NCBI GenBank assembly: GCA_017456495.1
Contig: JAFTJI010000123.1
Span: forward strand, 1 to 34,409
Origin: Lentisphaeria bacterium
GTDB taxonomy: Bacteria; Verrucomicrobiota; Lentisphaeria; Victivallales; UBA1829
Direction of reading: 5' to 3'
DNA: 34,409 nt
A model generated the notes under the pieces. It ran no database searches. It saw only the letters and a list, made by a program, of their open reading frames with translations, and had not been told where the DNA came from. The translations under genes and the position numbers were made by a program. Of this stretch, positions 1-7,455 are shown piece by piece; within the stretch, counting starts at the first letter, position 1, and each line of letters begins with the position of its first letter.

Positions 1-1404
1 ATGCACGTCATGACCCGCGTTGGCAACAAGGTTCTGGAAGTTCTCGGCGACGACGGTGAATTCGTCCCGTGCATCCACTCCGTTGGCAAGCCGCTCGAAA
101 ATGGCGAATCCGACAACGGAATCTGGCCCTGCGCTCCCATGGACAAGAAATACATTGCCCAGTTCCCCGAAACCCGTGAAATCTGGTCATTCGGATCCGG
201 TTACGGCGGAAACGCAATCCTCGGTAAGAAATGCCTTGCTCTCCGTATTGCAACCGTTCAGGCTCGCGACGAAGGCTGGATGGCTGAACACATGCTCATC
301 CTCAAGCTTACCAACCCCGAAGGCAAGGTCAAATATGTGACCGGTGCATTCCCCTCCGCTTGCGGTAAAACCAACCTCGCTATGCTCATTCCGCCTGAGG
401 GCTACCGCAAGGCAGGCTATGAAGTATTCACAGTAGGCGATGACATCGCTTGGATGAAGCCCGGTCCTGACGGCAGACTTTACGCTATCAACCCTGAAAA
501 CGGCTTCTTCGGCGTTGCTCCCGGAACCAGCATGCACTCCAACAAGAATGCTATGCTCTCCTGCGCAAAGGAAACAATCTTCACCAACTGTGCTCTCCGT
601 GAAAACGGCGACATCTGGTGGGAAGGTATCGAAGTTCCCCTCGAACCCGGCGAAAAGCTCATCGACTGGAAGGGCAATGTCTGGGAACAGGGTCAGGTCG
701 ATGCAGATGGCAACAAAGTCAAAGCTGCTCACCCGAACGCACGTTTCTCCGCCCGCGCTAAAAACTGCCCCGCTATCGCTTCCAACTGGGAAGATCCCAA
801 CGGTGTGCCCATCGACGCTTTCCTCTTCGGCGGACGCCGTCCTTCCACACTTCCTCTCGTTTACCAGTCCATGAGCTGGGAACATGGTGTGTTCATCGGT
901 TCCACCGTCGGTTCCGAAGTTACCGCAGCTGCTCTTGACGTCAAGGCTGGTACTGTCCGCCGTGACCCGTTTGCTATGCTGCCCTTCTGCGGATACAACA
1001 TGGGTGACTACTTCCAGCACTGGCTCGACATCGGTAAGGTCGAAGGCGCAAAGCTGCCCAAGATCTTCTGCGTGAACTGGTTCCGCAAGACCGCCGATGG
1101 CCGTTGGCTCTGGCCCGGATTCGGCGAAAACAGCCGCGTCCTCAAATGGATCTTCGAACGCTGCGATGGCGAAGGCAAAGCTGTCGAAACCCCCATCGGT
1201 TTCATGCCCACTGTTGATGCTATCGACCGCTCCGGTATCGAAAACGAAGTCACCGATGCTGACATCGCTGAACTTCTCACCTTCGACAAAGAAGGCTGGA
1301 AGAACGAACTGGCTATGATCAAAGAACACTACAAGAAGTTCGACAGACTTCCCAAAGCTCTTGCTGATCAGCTCGCTCAGCTCGAAGAAAGACTTTCCAA
1401 GTAA
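1..1404 (+). CDS. pckG: Phosphoenolpyruvate carboxykinase (GTP), 5'-truncated by the window edge
   Basis: Converts oxaloacetate and GTP to phosphoenolpyruvate, GDP and CO2 in the cytoplasm, the first committed step of gluconeogenesis. The 467 visible residues contain the PEPCK P-loop SACGKTN (119-125) with the GTP-type catalytic Cys121, the metal-binding GDDIAWM stretch (146-152), the [15 protein letters not shown] block and the C-terminal FCVNWFR / WPGFGEN signature. GTP-type enzymes are about 600 residues, and the first visible Met matches an internal MRIMTRMG-like position, so roughly 150 N-terminal residues probably lie before base 1. The codons favour ctc, ccc, gct and cgt, suggesting strong expression. 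A long-stemmed hairpin with a T-tract follows 22 bases after the stop. Identity is secure; only the start is missing. Confidence 0.97.
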   Translation: MHVMTRVGNKVLEVLGDDGEFVPCIHSVGKPLENGESDNGIWPCAPMDKKYIAQFPETREIWSFGSGYGGNAILGKKCLALRIATVQARDEGWMAEHMLILKLTNPEGKVKYVTGAFPSACGKTNLAMLIPPEGYRKAGYEVFTVGDDIAWMKPGPDGRLYAINPENGFFGVAPGTSMHSNKNAMLSCAKETIFTNCALRENGDIWWEGIEVPLEPGEKLIDWKGNVWEQGQVDADGNKVKAAHPNARFSARAKNCPAIASNWEDPNGVPIDAFLFGGRRPSTLPLVYQSMSWEHGVFIGSTVGSEVTAAALDVKAGTVRRDPFAMLPFCGYNMGDYFQHWLDIGKVEGAKLPKIFCVNWFRKTADGRWLWPGFGENSRVLKWIFERCDGEGKAVETPIGFMPTVDAIDRSGIENEVTDADIAELLTFDKEGWKNELAMIKEHYKKFDRLPKALADQLAQLEERLSK

Positions 1405-1425
1405 GTCTTTTCCAAGCAAATATTA

Positions 1426-1473
1426 AAGGGGCTGTTGCAAAATTTCAGGTTTTGCAACAGCCCCTTGTTTTTT
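1426..1473 (+). terminator. Rho-independent terminator of pckG, built from paired GGGGCTGTTGCAAAA ends
   Basis: A perfect 17-bp inverted repeat has arms at 1426-1442 and 1450-1466 with a 7-nt loop, followed by T-rich sequence at 1468-1473. It lies 22 bases after the pckG stop, so it should end that transcript. The arm core GGGGCTGTTGCAAAA recurs as single copies at 7414 and, with one change, at 27903. It resembles the terminal repeat of IS6-family elements, so the hairpin may be two such ends fused together. Confidence 0.85.
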
Positions 1474-1503
1474 GAGCATTAAAATAATTTGCATCCCCCC
1501 ATG

Positions 1504-1701
1504 TCTGCCCGGGTTTCTGGGAATACTGAGAATACTGGGAATACTGGGAGAGTGCGGGCAAGGAAAAGTGGTTGCGAAAGGCAATTTCTTCGCGCACCCA
1601 GGCGAAAAAAAAGCAGTGCTCACAGAACACCCAGTAATCTTAGTGCTCACAGTTCCCCAGTCGGTCTTTGGCGGGTGTGCCAGTCTCTCCGGCTCTGCCG
1701 G
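1504..1701. repeat. Composite repeat module A with 9-bp arrays
   Basis: This is the first of three tandem modules. It contains a 9-bp array of GGGAATACT-like units (1519-1554), a middle segment with TTTCTTCGCGCACC, and a second 9-bp array beginning AGTGCTCAC, AGAACACCC, AGTAATCTT, AGTGCTCAC (1615-1650). It ends in a tail from AGTTCCCCAG to GGCTCTGCCGG (1651-1701). The tail matches module B at about 44 of 51 positions. Several short reading frames cross the module, but they only translate the repeat (for example ENTGNTG), so no gene is called. Confidence 0.8.
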
Positions 1702-1710
1702 AAACGCTGC

Positions 1711-1888
1711 TCTGCCCGGGTTCTGGGAATACTGGGAGTACTGGGAGAAAACGGGCAAGGAAAAGGTTTTTCGCAAGGTCATTTCTTCGCGCACCTAGGC
1801 GCAAAAAAACAGTACTCCCAGTACTCTTAGTACTCCCAGTTCCCCAGCCGATCCTTTGCTAGTGCGCCAGTCTCTCCGGCTCTGCCGG
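1711..1888. repeat. Composite repeat module B with 9-bp arrays in inverted orientation
   Basis: The second module opens with the same TCTGCCCGGG as module A. Its first array is GGGAATACT, GGGAGTACT, GGGAGAAAA (1725-1751). Its second array is AGTACTCCC, AGTACTCTT, AGTACTCCC (1811-1837). The second array is close to the reverse complement of the first, so the module could fold into a long hairpin. The middle segment with TTTCTTCGCGCACCTAGGC and the tail (1838-1888) are shared with module A. Confidence 0.8.
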
Positions 1889-2119
1889 ATAGGCATAATA
1901 GGTCGTATAAGTCGTATAAGTCGTATAAGTCGTATAAGCCGTATAGGTCGTATAAGCCGTATAGGTTTTTGATGCGCACCCGGGCGTTAGTTTTCCGTTC
2001 TAAACCGTTTGTGTCCGTTATCGTCCGTTTTCCCCAGCCAATCTTTGGCGGGTGCGCCAGTCTCATCGGCTCTGCCAGGGAATGAACAGAAACTAACGGT
2101 AGATAACGGGAAACAACGG
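1889..2119. repeat. Composite repeat module C with GTCGTATAA array and 10-bp phased CCGTT/AACGG arrays
   Basis: The third module keeps the GCGCACCCGGGCG middle segment and the TTCCCCAGCCAATCTTTGGCGGGTGCGCCAG tail but has entirely different short arrays. Seven 9-bp units of GTCGTATAA or GCCGTATAG run from 1902 to 1964. CCGTT then recurs every 10 bases at 1995, 2005, 2015 and 2025. After the shared tail, AACGG recurs every 10 bases at 2095, 2105 and 2115, which is the exact complement of CCGTT. The rest of the gap, to 2245, is AT-rich with no feature seen. Confidence 0.8.
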
Positions 2120-2245
2120 GGTAATTTTTCTTATATCTGTTTCCATTATGTTACATCTTCCATGTCAATCTTGCTCATGCATATTAAAACATATGAGTTT
2201 TTCCGGTAAAGAGATAGAAAAAATATTTCTATTTTTTTTTGGAGT

Positions 2246-3646
2246 TTATCTATATTTTTTTACAGCTATAACCGCACCACAAAAACCTACTGCACTAATA
2301 ATAAGACCTAGAAAAGGGTCGAAGGCTACAATTCCGAGAAATATCAGCACAGCTAACGCAAACCCTCCGAGAAAAATTTTTTCTTTTTTCTCCTGTTCTT
2401 TCTCTTCTCTTTTCTTTTGTTCCCTTTCATTTTCACGCAGGACTGCACTATAAAGCTTTCTTTTCATCGCATCCAAATATTTAATGACATAGATATAATC
2501 GTTATAAGAACGAGCCATTTCATATTTCTGTTTCAAGTCCAAATATATACCTTCTGCGATTACCTCTTGACACGCCTTATGTTTTTCCAATTCTCCAATT
2601 TCTTTTATCAGAGTCTGTATTTTCTGCCATGAGAGAATTTTATTTTCCAAAGACAGAGTCTCCGACAAAAAATTATTTAAAATGGCGAAATTTTCCGGAT
2701 TTGGCGCAGCATTACGATAAGCATCATATCTGGAACTGATGTCATAATGTTTTTCCTTAAACTCTGGAATGTCAGGAACCTCCATTGATAATTTCTTTTC
2801 CAACTCTGCTTTTAAATCGTAAAAAGAATCATTACTGAATATTTTTTCCTCCGGTACAGGCTCCGGATCTGGATTTTTTCTGGGGGGAGTCGGTATGGGA
2901 TCCGGTTTCGGTCCCGACTTATTGCCCCAATGTTTGAACAGAAGAATATCTCTCCAGTTGTCAAAGCTTCCTGCCCAGGAAATATTTTGCGGTTTAGGGG
3001 TTCCTGTAATTTTCAAATTACTGCGGAACAGATCGAAAGAATTAACAGCAGTATCATTGATGACTTTCAGGAGAGCACTTGTGAAATATCCGTGATTTTC
3101 TGCACGGTTTTCAAAAGCCAATTGTCCGGCACTGCAGGAGTTCAGGATCAGCGGGGGGATGATCTCCTGATCCTGATTCTGTACAACAGCATTCGTCAAT
3201 GCAATATCCCGTGCATCACTGCAGACTTCAACGGAAGCAGCTCTGCTTCCGCCCAGAATATCGTTTCTGCAGCAATCAAGAATAAAGAGACGGTTCAGAC
3301 CGCGCTTATTTGTCACTTTGATCAGATCCGGGATCGAGACAGAATCATGACCAAAGAGATCTGAACGGCTGCTCACACCGGCGAGATAAAGCACTCCGTT
3401 GTTTTCGCGTCCATGTCCGGCAAAATAAAAAACAAAAATATCTCCGGGGGTCAAATCAGACACCAAAGAAGTAACTTTATTGACTATGTTAATACTGTTA
3501 CATTGTCTATCATGAAGCAACTCCACCTCATCATACTGAGCTTTGCTGAATTTTATGCTCAACTGAGTAGCATCATTAACAGCACAGCTCAACTTTGGAA
3601 TCTCGTCATAATCATTGATCCCAACAAACAATCCGACCCGTTTCAT
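2246..3646 (-). CDS. Caspase-like (peptidase C14) protease with C-terminal membrane anchor
   Basis: Predicted cysteine protease of the caspase/metacaspase fold, 466 aa. The N-terminal domain (about 1-235) begins KRVGLFVGINDY and carries the catalytic histidine in FYFAGHG (His78) and the cysteine in LDCCRND (probably Cys126). A proline-rich linker follows at about 246-266, then a charged helical, probably coiled-coil region (270-422). Two hydrophobic segments at 424-462 would form a membrane hairpin ending in KKYR. The start is supported by GGAG 8 bases upstream. A TTGAAA-N17-TATATT promoter lies just before it, so it can be expressed apart from the AAA gene upstream. Bacterial caspase-like proteins often act in defence, cell death or proteolytic signalling; the role here is inferred from context and the substrate is unknown. 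Confidence 0.88.
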   Translation of the reverse strand: MKRVGLFVGINDYDEIPKLSCAVNDATQLSIKFSKAQYDEVELLHDRQCNSINIVNKVTSLVSDLTPGDIFVFYFAGHGRENNGVLYLAGVSSRSDLFGHDSVSIPDLIKVTNKRGLNRLFILDCCRNDILGGSRAASVEVCSDARDIALTNAVVQNQDQEIIPPLILNSCSAGQLAFENRAENHGYFTSALLKVINDTAVNSFDLFRSNLKITGTPKPQNISWAGSFDNWRDILLFKHWGNKSGPKPDPIPTPPRKNPDPEPVPEEKIFSNDSFYDLKAELEKKLSMEVPDIPEFKEKHYDISSRYDAYRNAAPNPENFAILNNFLSETLSLENKILSWQKIQTLIKEIGELEKHKACQEVIAEGIYLDLKQKYEMARSYNDYIYVIKYLDAMKRKLYSAVLRENEREQKKREEKEQEKKEKIFLGGFALAVLIFLGIVAFDPFLGLIISAVGFCGAVIAVKKYR

Positions 3647-3685
3647 CCAATATCTCCATTTTCAAAAATCTAATATATTTCCGGT

Positions 3686-3714
3686 AATATAAATCCCTTT
3701 TCGAAAAATTTCAA
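3686..3714 (-). promoter_or_regulatory. Promoter of the caspase-like gene
   Basis: On the minus strand TTGAAA (3709-3714) is followed after 17 bases by TATATT (3686-3691), 40 bases before the start at 3646. The -35 overlaps the stop codon of the candidate small gene upstream. Confidence 0.6.
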
Positions 3715-3893
3715 GTCTTTATCAGAAAGAGCTTTTCTCTTTTGTGCGGTACCAGACAGAAGTTGATACCGGCGAAGAGAAAATCTCTTTCTACGGGGTA
3801 TTTGCACGAAGCGGCATGTTCATTTTGCAACAGCTCCGCCACCTCTCTCGCGGGGAAATGTTTTTGTTCAGAAGCCCATTTTCTGAACGACAT
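3711..3893 (-). CDS. Possible small gene overlapping the end of the AAA gene
   Basis: A 60-codon frame starting MSFRKWASEQ and ending EKLFLIKT overlaps the last 26 bases of the AAA gene in another frame. An earlier ATG at 3956 would give 81 aa. The composition is protein-like and soluble (REVAELLQNEH, then a hydrophobic DFLFAGINFCLV), and it fills most of the 221-bp space before the caspase gene. There is only a weak GGGAA ribosome site. It could be a real small protein of the cluster, a former C-terminus of the AAA protein lost by frameshift, or chance. No family is recognised. Confidence 0.3.
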   Translation of the reverse strand: MSFRKWASEQKHFPAREVAELLQNEHAASCKYPVERDFLFAGINFCLVPHKREKLFLIKT

Positions 3894-6186
3894 TTCCCAA
3901 GCCTTTATAACTGCTTCCGGAAGTCTTGCTGGTAATTTCTGTTTCCAGAGCCTCAATGATTTCGTTGTGGCTCAGGTTTTCATCTTCCAGATAGAAGAAC
4001 TGCTGACGGACATTGCGGAAATCACTTGGTGTCATGTGGTCGATCGCAAAGAGTCTTTCCTTTTCAGTTTCGCCCAATTCCGGCAGGTTCATGGGTTTGA
4101 TAAAATATGTATTGTAGAAGATCTCTTTTCCCTCATTGGTGAGATAATCGAAATGCAGCCGGAAACTGAACCGTCTCAGAGCAGCCTGATCCAATTTCTG
4201 AATGAGATTTGTTCCTACGATGAAAATACCGCGGAAACGTTCCATTTCAGAGAGAAGCGTATTGACCTGGCTGACTTCCCAGCTGCGGACCGCTCCGTCA
4301 CGGGCACCCAGAAGAGAATCTCCTTCATCAATGAAAAGGATCTCGCCGTTGAGTTCCGCTTCAGAGAACGCTGAGGCAATTCTCTGCTCGGTTCCGCCGA
4401 CGTACATGTTCAGCAGATCAGAAGCGTTTTTGATGCAAAGTTTTTTGTTCAGCTGCTTGGCAAGATACTTGACGAACTCCGTTTTTCCTGCGCCGGGGAC
4501 TCCGAAAAGCAGCAAGTTCATACGGGGCTGGTCACGGCAGGTTTTCATTTCAGAAGAGTTCTTCAGGAAGTTTTTGCAAGCTTCAATGAGACGCGGCAGT
4601 TTGATCCCGCTCTTGATGTTCAATCCATCCAGAGAATAGTCTCTTGCCGGTTCGTTCATCTCTTCCGGAGACTCCTGGATCCCGAGAAGAGAACAATGCG
4701 CCTTGAGAAAGGTGAGGATTTCCGTTTCAAAGTTCAACTCAGGTTCATTTTCACAAATCATGGAGGCGTTTTTCACGGTCAGGGAGATCCCGCCGGGGTT
4801 GACCGGATAGCGGCTGGAAACCCGGGTGATGAACTCATCATCCAGTTTTCCCTCGCAGTTGTAAAATTTCAGAGCGTTCCGCCAGATATATTCCCTTGCA
4901 GTTGCAGAGAGTTCATCGAAGAAAATGTTGTAATCAAAACGTCTGCGGCTGCTGGGGTCGATCGCCTCCTGTTTGCTGTTGCAGATCCACAGAACTGTGT
5001 GACGGTTGTTGTCGATCACACTGTTGAGCTGACCTTTCGTTTCGCCATCGCGTCCTCCGGCGACATCGGAACCGAAGAGGCGAGCCAGGAACCCGCCGCC
5101 CACGCCGGTATTTTCCACGAGTTTATCGCACTCATCAATGACGAGGATGCTTTTCTCCGGGTCAAGCTGTTTCTGAGCCACAGCGAGCGCAGCATAACGG
5201 AATGCCGGACTGTAACGCATGTGGTGGGTATCATCGTCGTTCTGAGCAATGAAATAAAGAGATTTTCCCATATCAGCAGCGAGGCTGGCGGCGAAACTGG
5301 TTTTCCCGGATCCGGGCACGCCGTAAAGGATCACAGAAAGTCCGGTGTCAGCTTTCTTTGCACGGATCATTTTTTTCAGGACTTCCCCGTTTTTCTCTGC
5401 GAGTTTTCCGTGAAAGTTCCACGGGAGCACTTCTCCGTCATATTTGATCCAGAAACGTTCTGCCAGAGGTGTACTGCTGATTCCGGAAAGATAAGAAAGG
5501 AATGTGCGGTCAAGGTCAAGATCTCTGTCGAGCAGACCATATTTGCAGATATTGTTTTTCTCATCGAGCAAGGCGGCAGCTTCTGCTTCGATCACTCCCA
5601 GGATCCTTGCCAGAGCAGCGATTTTTTCGCTTGAATTGTAACGGTTGATATCGAAATCCCCGTATTCGATGGAGTGCGTCTGAGAAAGGAACACAGCAAT
5701 GAGAGCATGGGTTTCTTTTGCGTCAAGGGAAAAAAGATTCTGCATTTCGTTGAACCGGATTTCCACGGCAGACTTCTCCCGGTCCGTTTTTTCAAGTTCA
5801 GACTTGTATTCTTCAATACGTTTTTTGTAGAGACCAGCCAAGCCGCGCCACATTTTTTTCCGGGAAACGGGATGCTTGCTCAGATAAGAGATAATGTCAT
5901 CAGGATCGTCCTCATTCAATTCAGGCGGGGTGCGATGGTTCCGGGCGGAAGCCAGAGAACGGCGTTTCTCCGGAGAAATGATTTTGTCATAAAGTTCAGA
6001 AAGTTCTGCGGTCGTAAGGAATGCAGAAACCGCACGGAACCAATCGGTATCATTACTGGTACGGACACCGATCGTTTTAAGAATGTTGCAGATACCCAGA
6101 GTGGCATAATAATTTTTAAAAACATCCACACCGCTTCCGAAGAGGCGTTCATGGTCGATTTTAGCAATCATTGAGTTGTTTTCCAT
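3868..6186 (-). CDS. Double AAA-domain ATPase
   Basis: A 772-aa protein with two AAA ATPase domains after a ~270-residue helical N-terminal region without a recognised family. Domain 1 has Walker A GVPGSGKT (289-296), Walker B ILVIDECD (347-354) and an arginine cluster SSRRRFD (412-418). Domain 2 has Walker A GVPGAGKT (562-569), Walker B ILFIDEGD (616-623) and ALRRFSF (669-675). All key residues are present in both, so both rings may be active. It is a relative of the Ycf46/SpoVK (COG0464) group, which remodel or unfold proteins; the substrate is unknown. The start has GAAGGAG about 8 bases upstream. It lies between the pentapeptide gene and the caspase gene on the same strand, and a deleted MITE copy sits in its upstream region. 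A remodeller that activates or feeds the caspase is inferred, not shown. Confidence 0.9.
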   Translation of the reverse strand: MENNSMIAKIDHERLFGSGVDVFKNYYATLGICNILKTIGVRTSNDTDWFRAVSAFLTTAELSELYDKIISPEKRRSLASARNHRTPPELNEDDPDDIISYLSKHPVSRKKMWRGLAGLYKKRIEEYKSELEKTDREKSAVEIRFNEMQNLFSLDAKETHALIAVFLSQTHSIEYGDFDINRYNSSEKIAALARILGVIEAEAAALLDEKNNICKYGLLDRDLDLDRTFLSYLSGISSTPLAERFWIKYDGEVLPWNFHGKLAEKNGEVLKKMIRAKKADTGLSVILYGVPGSGKTSFAASLAADMGKSLYFIAQNDDDTHHMRYSPAFRYAALAVAQKQLDPEKSILVIDECDKLVENTGVGGGFLARLFGSDVAGGRDGETKGQLNSVIDNNRHTVLWICNSKQEAIDPSSRRRFDYNIFFDELSATAREYIWRNALKFYNCEGKLDDEFITRVSSRYPVNPGGISLTVKNASMICENEPELNFETEILTFLKAHCSLLGIQESPEEMNEPARDYSLDGLNIKSGIKLPRLIEACKNFLKNSSEMKTCRDQPRMNLLLFGVPGAGKTEFVKYLAKQLNKKLCIKNASDLLNMYVGGTEQRIASAFSEAELNGEILFIDEGDSLLGARDGAVRSWEVSQVNTLLSEMERFRGIFIVGTNLIQKLDQAALRRFSFRLHFDYLTNEGKEIFYNTYFIKPMNLPELGETEKERLFAIDHMTPSDFRNVRQQFFYLEDENLSHNEIIEALETEITSKTSGSSYKGLGNVVQKMGF

Positions 6187-6225
6187 AGTATTTTCTCCTT
6201 CAAGGTAATTTTTTATTTATTCACT

Positions 6226-6306
6226 GAGTCAAATTCAAAAGTCCAATAAAACTTGGCTGAAAAAGATTGTTGATAAGCTGAAACGCTCACTTTTGAAATC
6301 GCCGCT
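6226..6306. mobile_element. Internally deleted MITE-like element (copy 1)
   Basis: The sequence is the reverse complement of the element at 22931-23054 with about 42 internal bases missing. Both ends are present (TTCAAAAGTCC at 6234-6244 and ACTTTTGAAATCGCC at 6289-6303). The core from TTGGCTGAAAAAGATTG to ACGCTC matches the other copy at about 35 of 38 positions. It ends right at the stop codon of the pentapeptide gene. Its left end could supply a TTGAAT -35 for the AAA gene, with TAAAAA 17 bases on. Confidence 0.7.
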
Positions 6307-6308
6307 CA

Positions 6309-7016
6309 TTAAAAATCCATTTCGAAATCATCATCGTCGTCATTTTCTCCGGTGACATCGACTCCCCGGGAACCGAGCAATTCAATATCGCGCATGCGGC
6401 ATTCCATAAAGGATGCTCCGGAAGCATCGGTTCCGTTGAAAGAGGCATCTGTCAAAATACAATTTTTCATTGTACCGTACAGACTGCTGTCAATAAATTT
6501 TCCTCCGTGGAAATCGCAGTTTTCAGCATTGACCGTCAATCGGGGTGAATAGCTGAGCTGGATCTGTTCTCCGGCGCAATCCTTCATGGCAATGGATGCC
6601 ATGGAATGATGAAATTCCACAAAAGCCATTTTACAATCTGAAAAAGCGGCTTCTCCATCAGAGAAGTCAAAGGTACAGCCTTCCATCATGCAGTTCTCAA
6701 AAACGACCTTCTTCATGGAGGCGTAATCAAAGGCACTGCTGTCGAGTTTGCAGCGCACAAATTTTACATTATCAAGTTCGGAAAAATTAAATTCTGCCCG
6801 TTCAAGATCAATATCAGTAAAAACGATTCCGGAAAGTTTGGAGAAATTAAATGTAGTGCCGCGGAGTCTTTTATTTTCGATGGAAATTCCGGAAAGTTCA
6901 CAATACTGATAATTTCCATCATTATCCTGACGGCTCTCTTCATTGATCAGATCTGTCTTCTGAATAAATTCATCTGCGGACATTGAACAGCGACTGAGTT
7001 TCATTTTTTTTCCCAT
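6309..7016 (-). CDS. Pentapeptide-repeat-like protein with acidic tail
   Basis: A 235-aa protein with no signal peptide. From about residue 50 it follows a five-residue period with Phe, Leu or Met at the central position (GTTFN, FSKLS, GIVFT, DIDLE, RAEFN, FSELD, NVKFV, RCKLD and so on), the pattern of a right-handed quadrilateral beta helix. It has many cysteines in the repeats and ends in a run of five Asp. Such proteins usually act as rigid binding scaffolds, sometimes as nucleic-acid mimics; the partner here is unknown. GAAAGGA lies 7 bases before the start. Upstream on the minus strand TGATATATT (7047-7055 region) resembles an extended -10 site. It precedes the AAA gene by 122 bp, space partly created by a MITE copy, so the two were probably transcribed together. 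Confidence 0.75.
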   Translation of the reverse strand: MGKKMKLSRCSMSADEFIQKTDLINEESRQDNDGNYQYCELSGISIENKRLRGTTFNFSKLSGIVFTDIDLERAEFNFSELDNVKFVRCKLDSSAFDYASMKKVVFENCMMEGCTFDFSDGEAAFSDCKMAFVEFHHSMASIAMKDCAGEQIQLSYSPRLTVNAENCDFHGGKFIDSSLYGTMKNCILTDASFNGTDASGASFMECRMRDIELLGSRGVDVTGENDDDDDFEMDF

Positions 7017-7455
7017 ATAAATATCCTTTCGTTTTGAATTGCTGATAATATATCACAAGAGGGTGGACATTTTTCGTCCGTGCAGTTGTTCAGAGTCAAA
7101 AAAATTTTCATCCGGTGTTCGGATCAGTTTACAATCTCTCCCTTTATTTTTTTAATCTTTTTTTATTTCGGCATAAATATATACGTATATTTTTTGAATT
7201 ATTTCACCGGCTTGCGAAAAAAACTTTTTTTTCAGCGGGGAAAAGGAAAAAGAGAAGACATGAAGTTCCTGCAGAGAGGAAAGGAATGTCGTGATTTCAG
7301 AAAGCGGGAAAAGACTCCTGTCAAAAATCTTCCCGCGTTCCCAAACACAAATTAATTTTGGATCGGTTCCCAATATGGGTAGTTTTTTTTGCAATTTATA
7401 AACCCTTTATGATGGGGCTGTTGCAAAACTGAATTTATTGCGGACTTATGTTATC
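7017..7455. other. AT-rich intergenic region at the right side of the putative island
   Basis: This 439-bp stretch contains the pentapeptide-gene promoter region, T-rich tracts (about 7149-7235), and a weak hairpin with GCGGGAA and TTCCCGC arms (7304-7336). It also holds a single GGGGCTGTTGCAAAA copy at 7414-7428. Two short frames of 80-91 codons cross it, but their lysine- and phenylalanine-rich translations look like AT-rich noise. No gene is called. Confidence 0.6.
7414..7428 (+). repeat. Direct copy of GGGGCTGTTGCAAAA
   Basis: Identical over 15 bases and in the same orientation as 1428-1442. Together the two copies bracket the block of composite repeats and the caspase/AAA/pentapeptide genes. 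The sequence resembles the conserved CTGTTGCAAA part of IS6-family terminal repeats. Confidence 0.6.

Noticed and set aside
187..1419. 410-codon frame antisense to pckG
   Set aside because: It is a shadow of the strongly biased pckG codons and no protein family is recognisable.
1426..1466. A complete miniature IS6-type element
   Set aside because: The two ends are separated by only 7 bases and no 8-bp target duplication flanks them; function as a terminator is the simpler reading.
1902..1964. CRISPR-like array
   Set aside because: The units are contiguous 9-bp repeats without spacers and no cas genes are nearby; it is a minisatellite.
1423..2209. Several 60-120 codon frames between pckG and the caspase gene
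   Set aside because: Their translations simply repeat the 9-bp arrays (for example YDLYDLYDL and ENTGNTG) and have no ribosome sites.
4696..5634. 312-codon frame antisense to the double-AAA gene
   Set aside because: Both Walker motifs on the other strand prove the sense gene; this frame is a by-product.
7152..7394. Small genes of 80-91 codons in the 7017-7455 gap
   Set aside because: The region is AT-rich with poly-T tracts, the translations are low complexity, and no ribosome site or family is evident.
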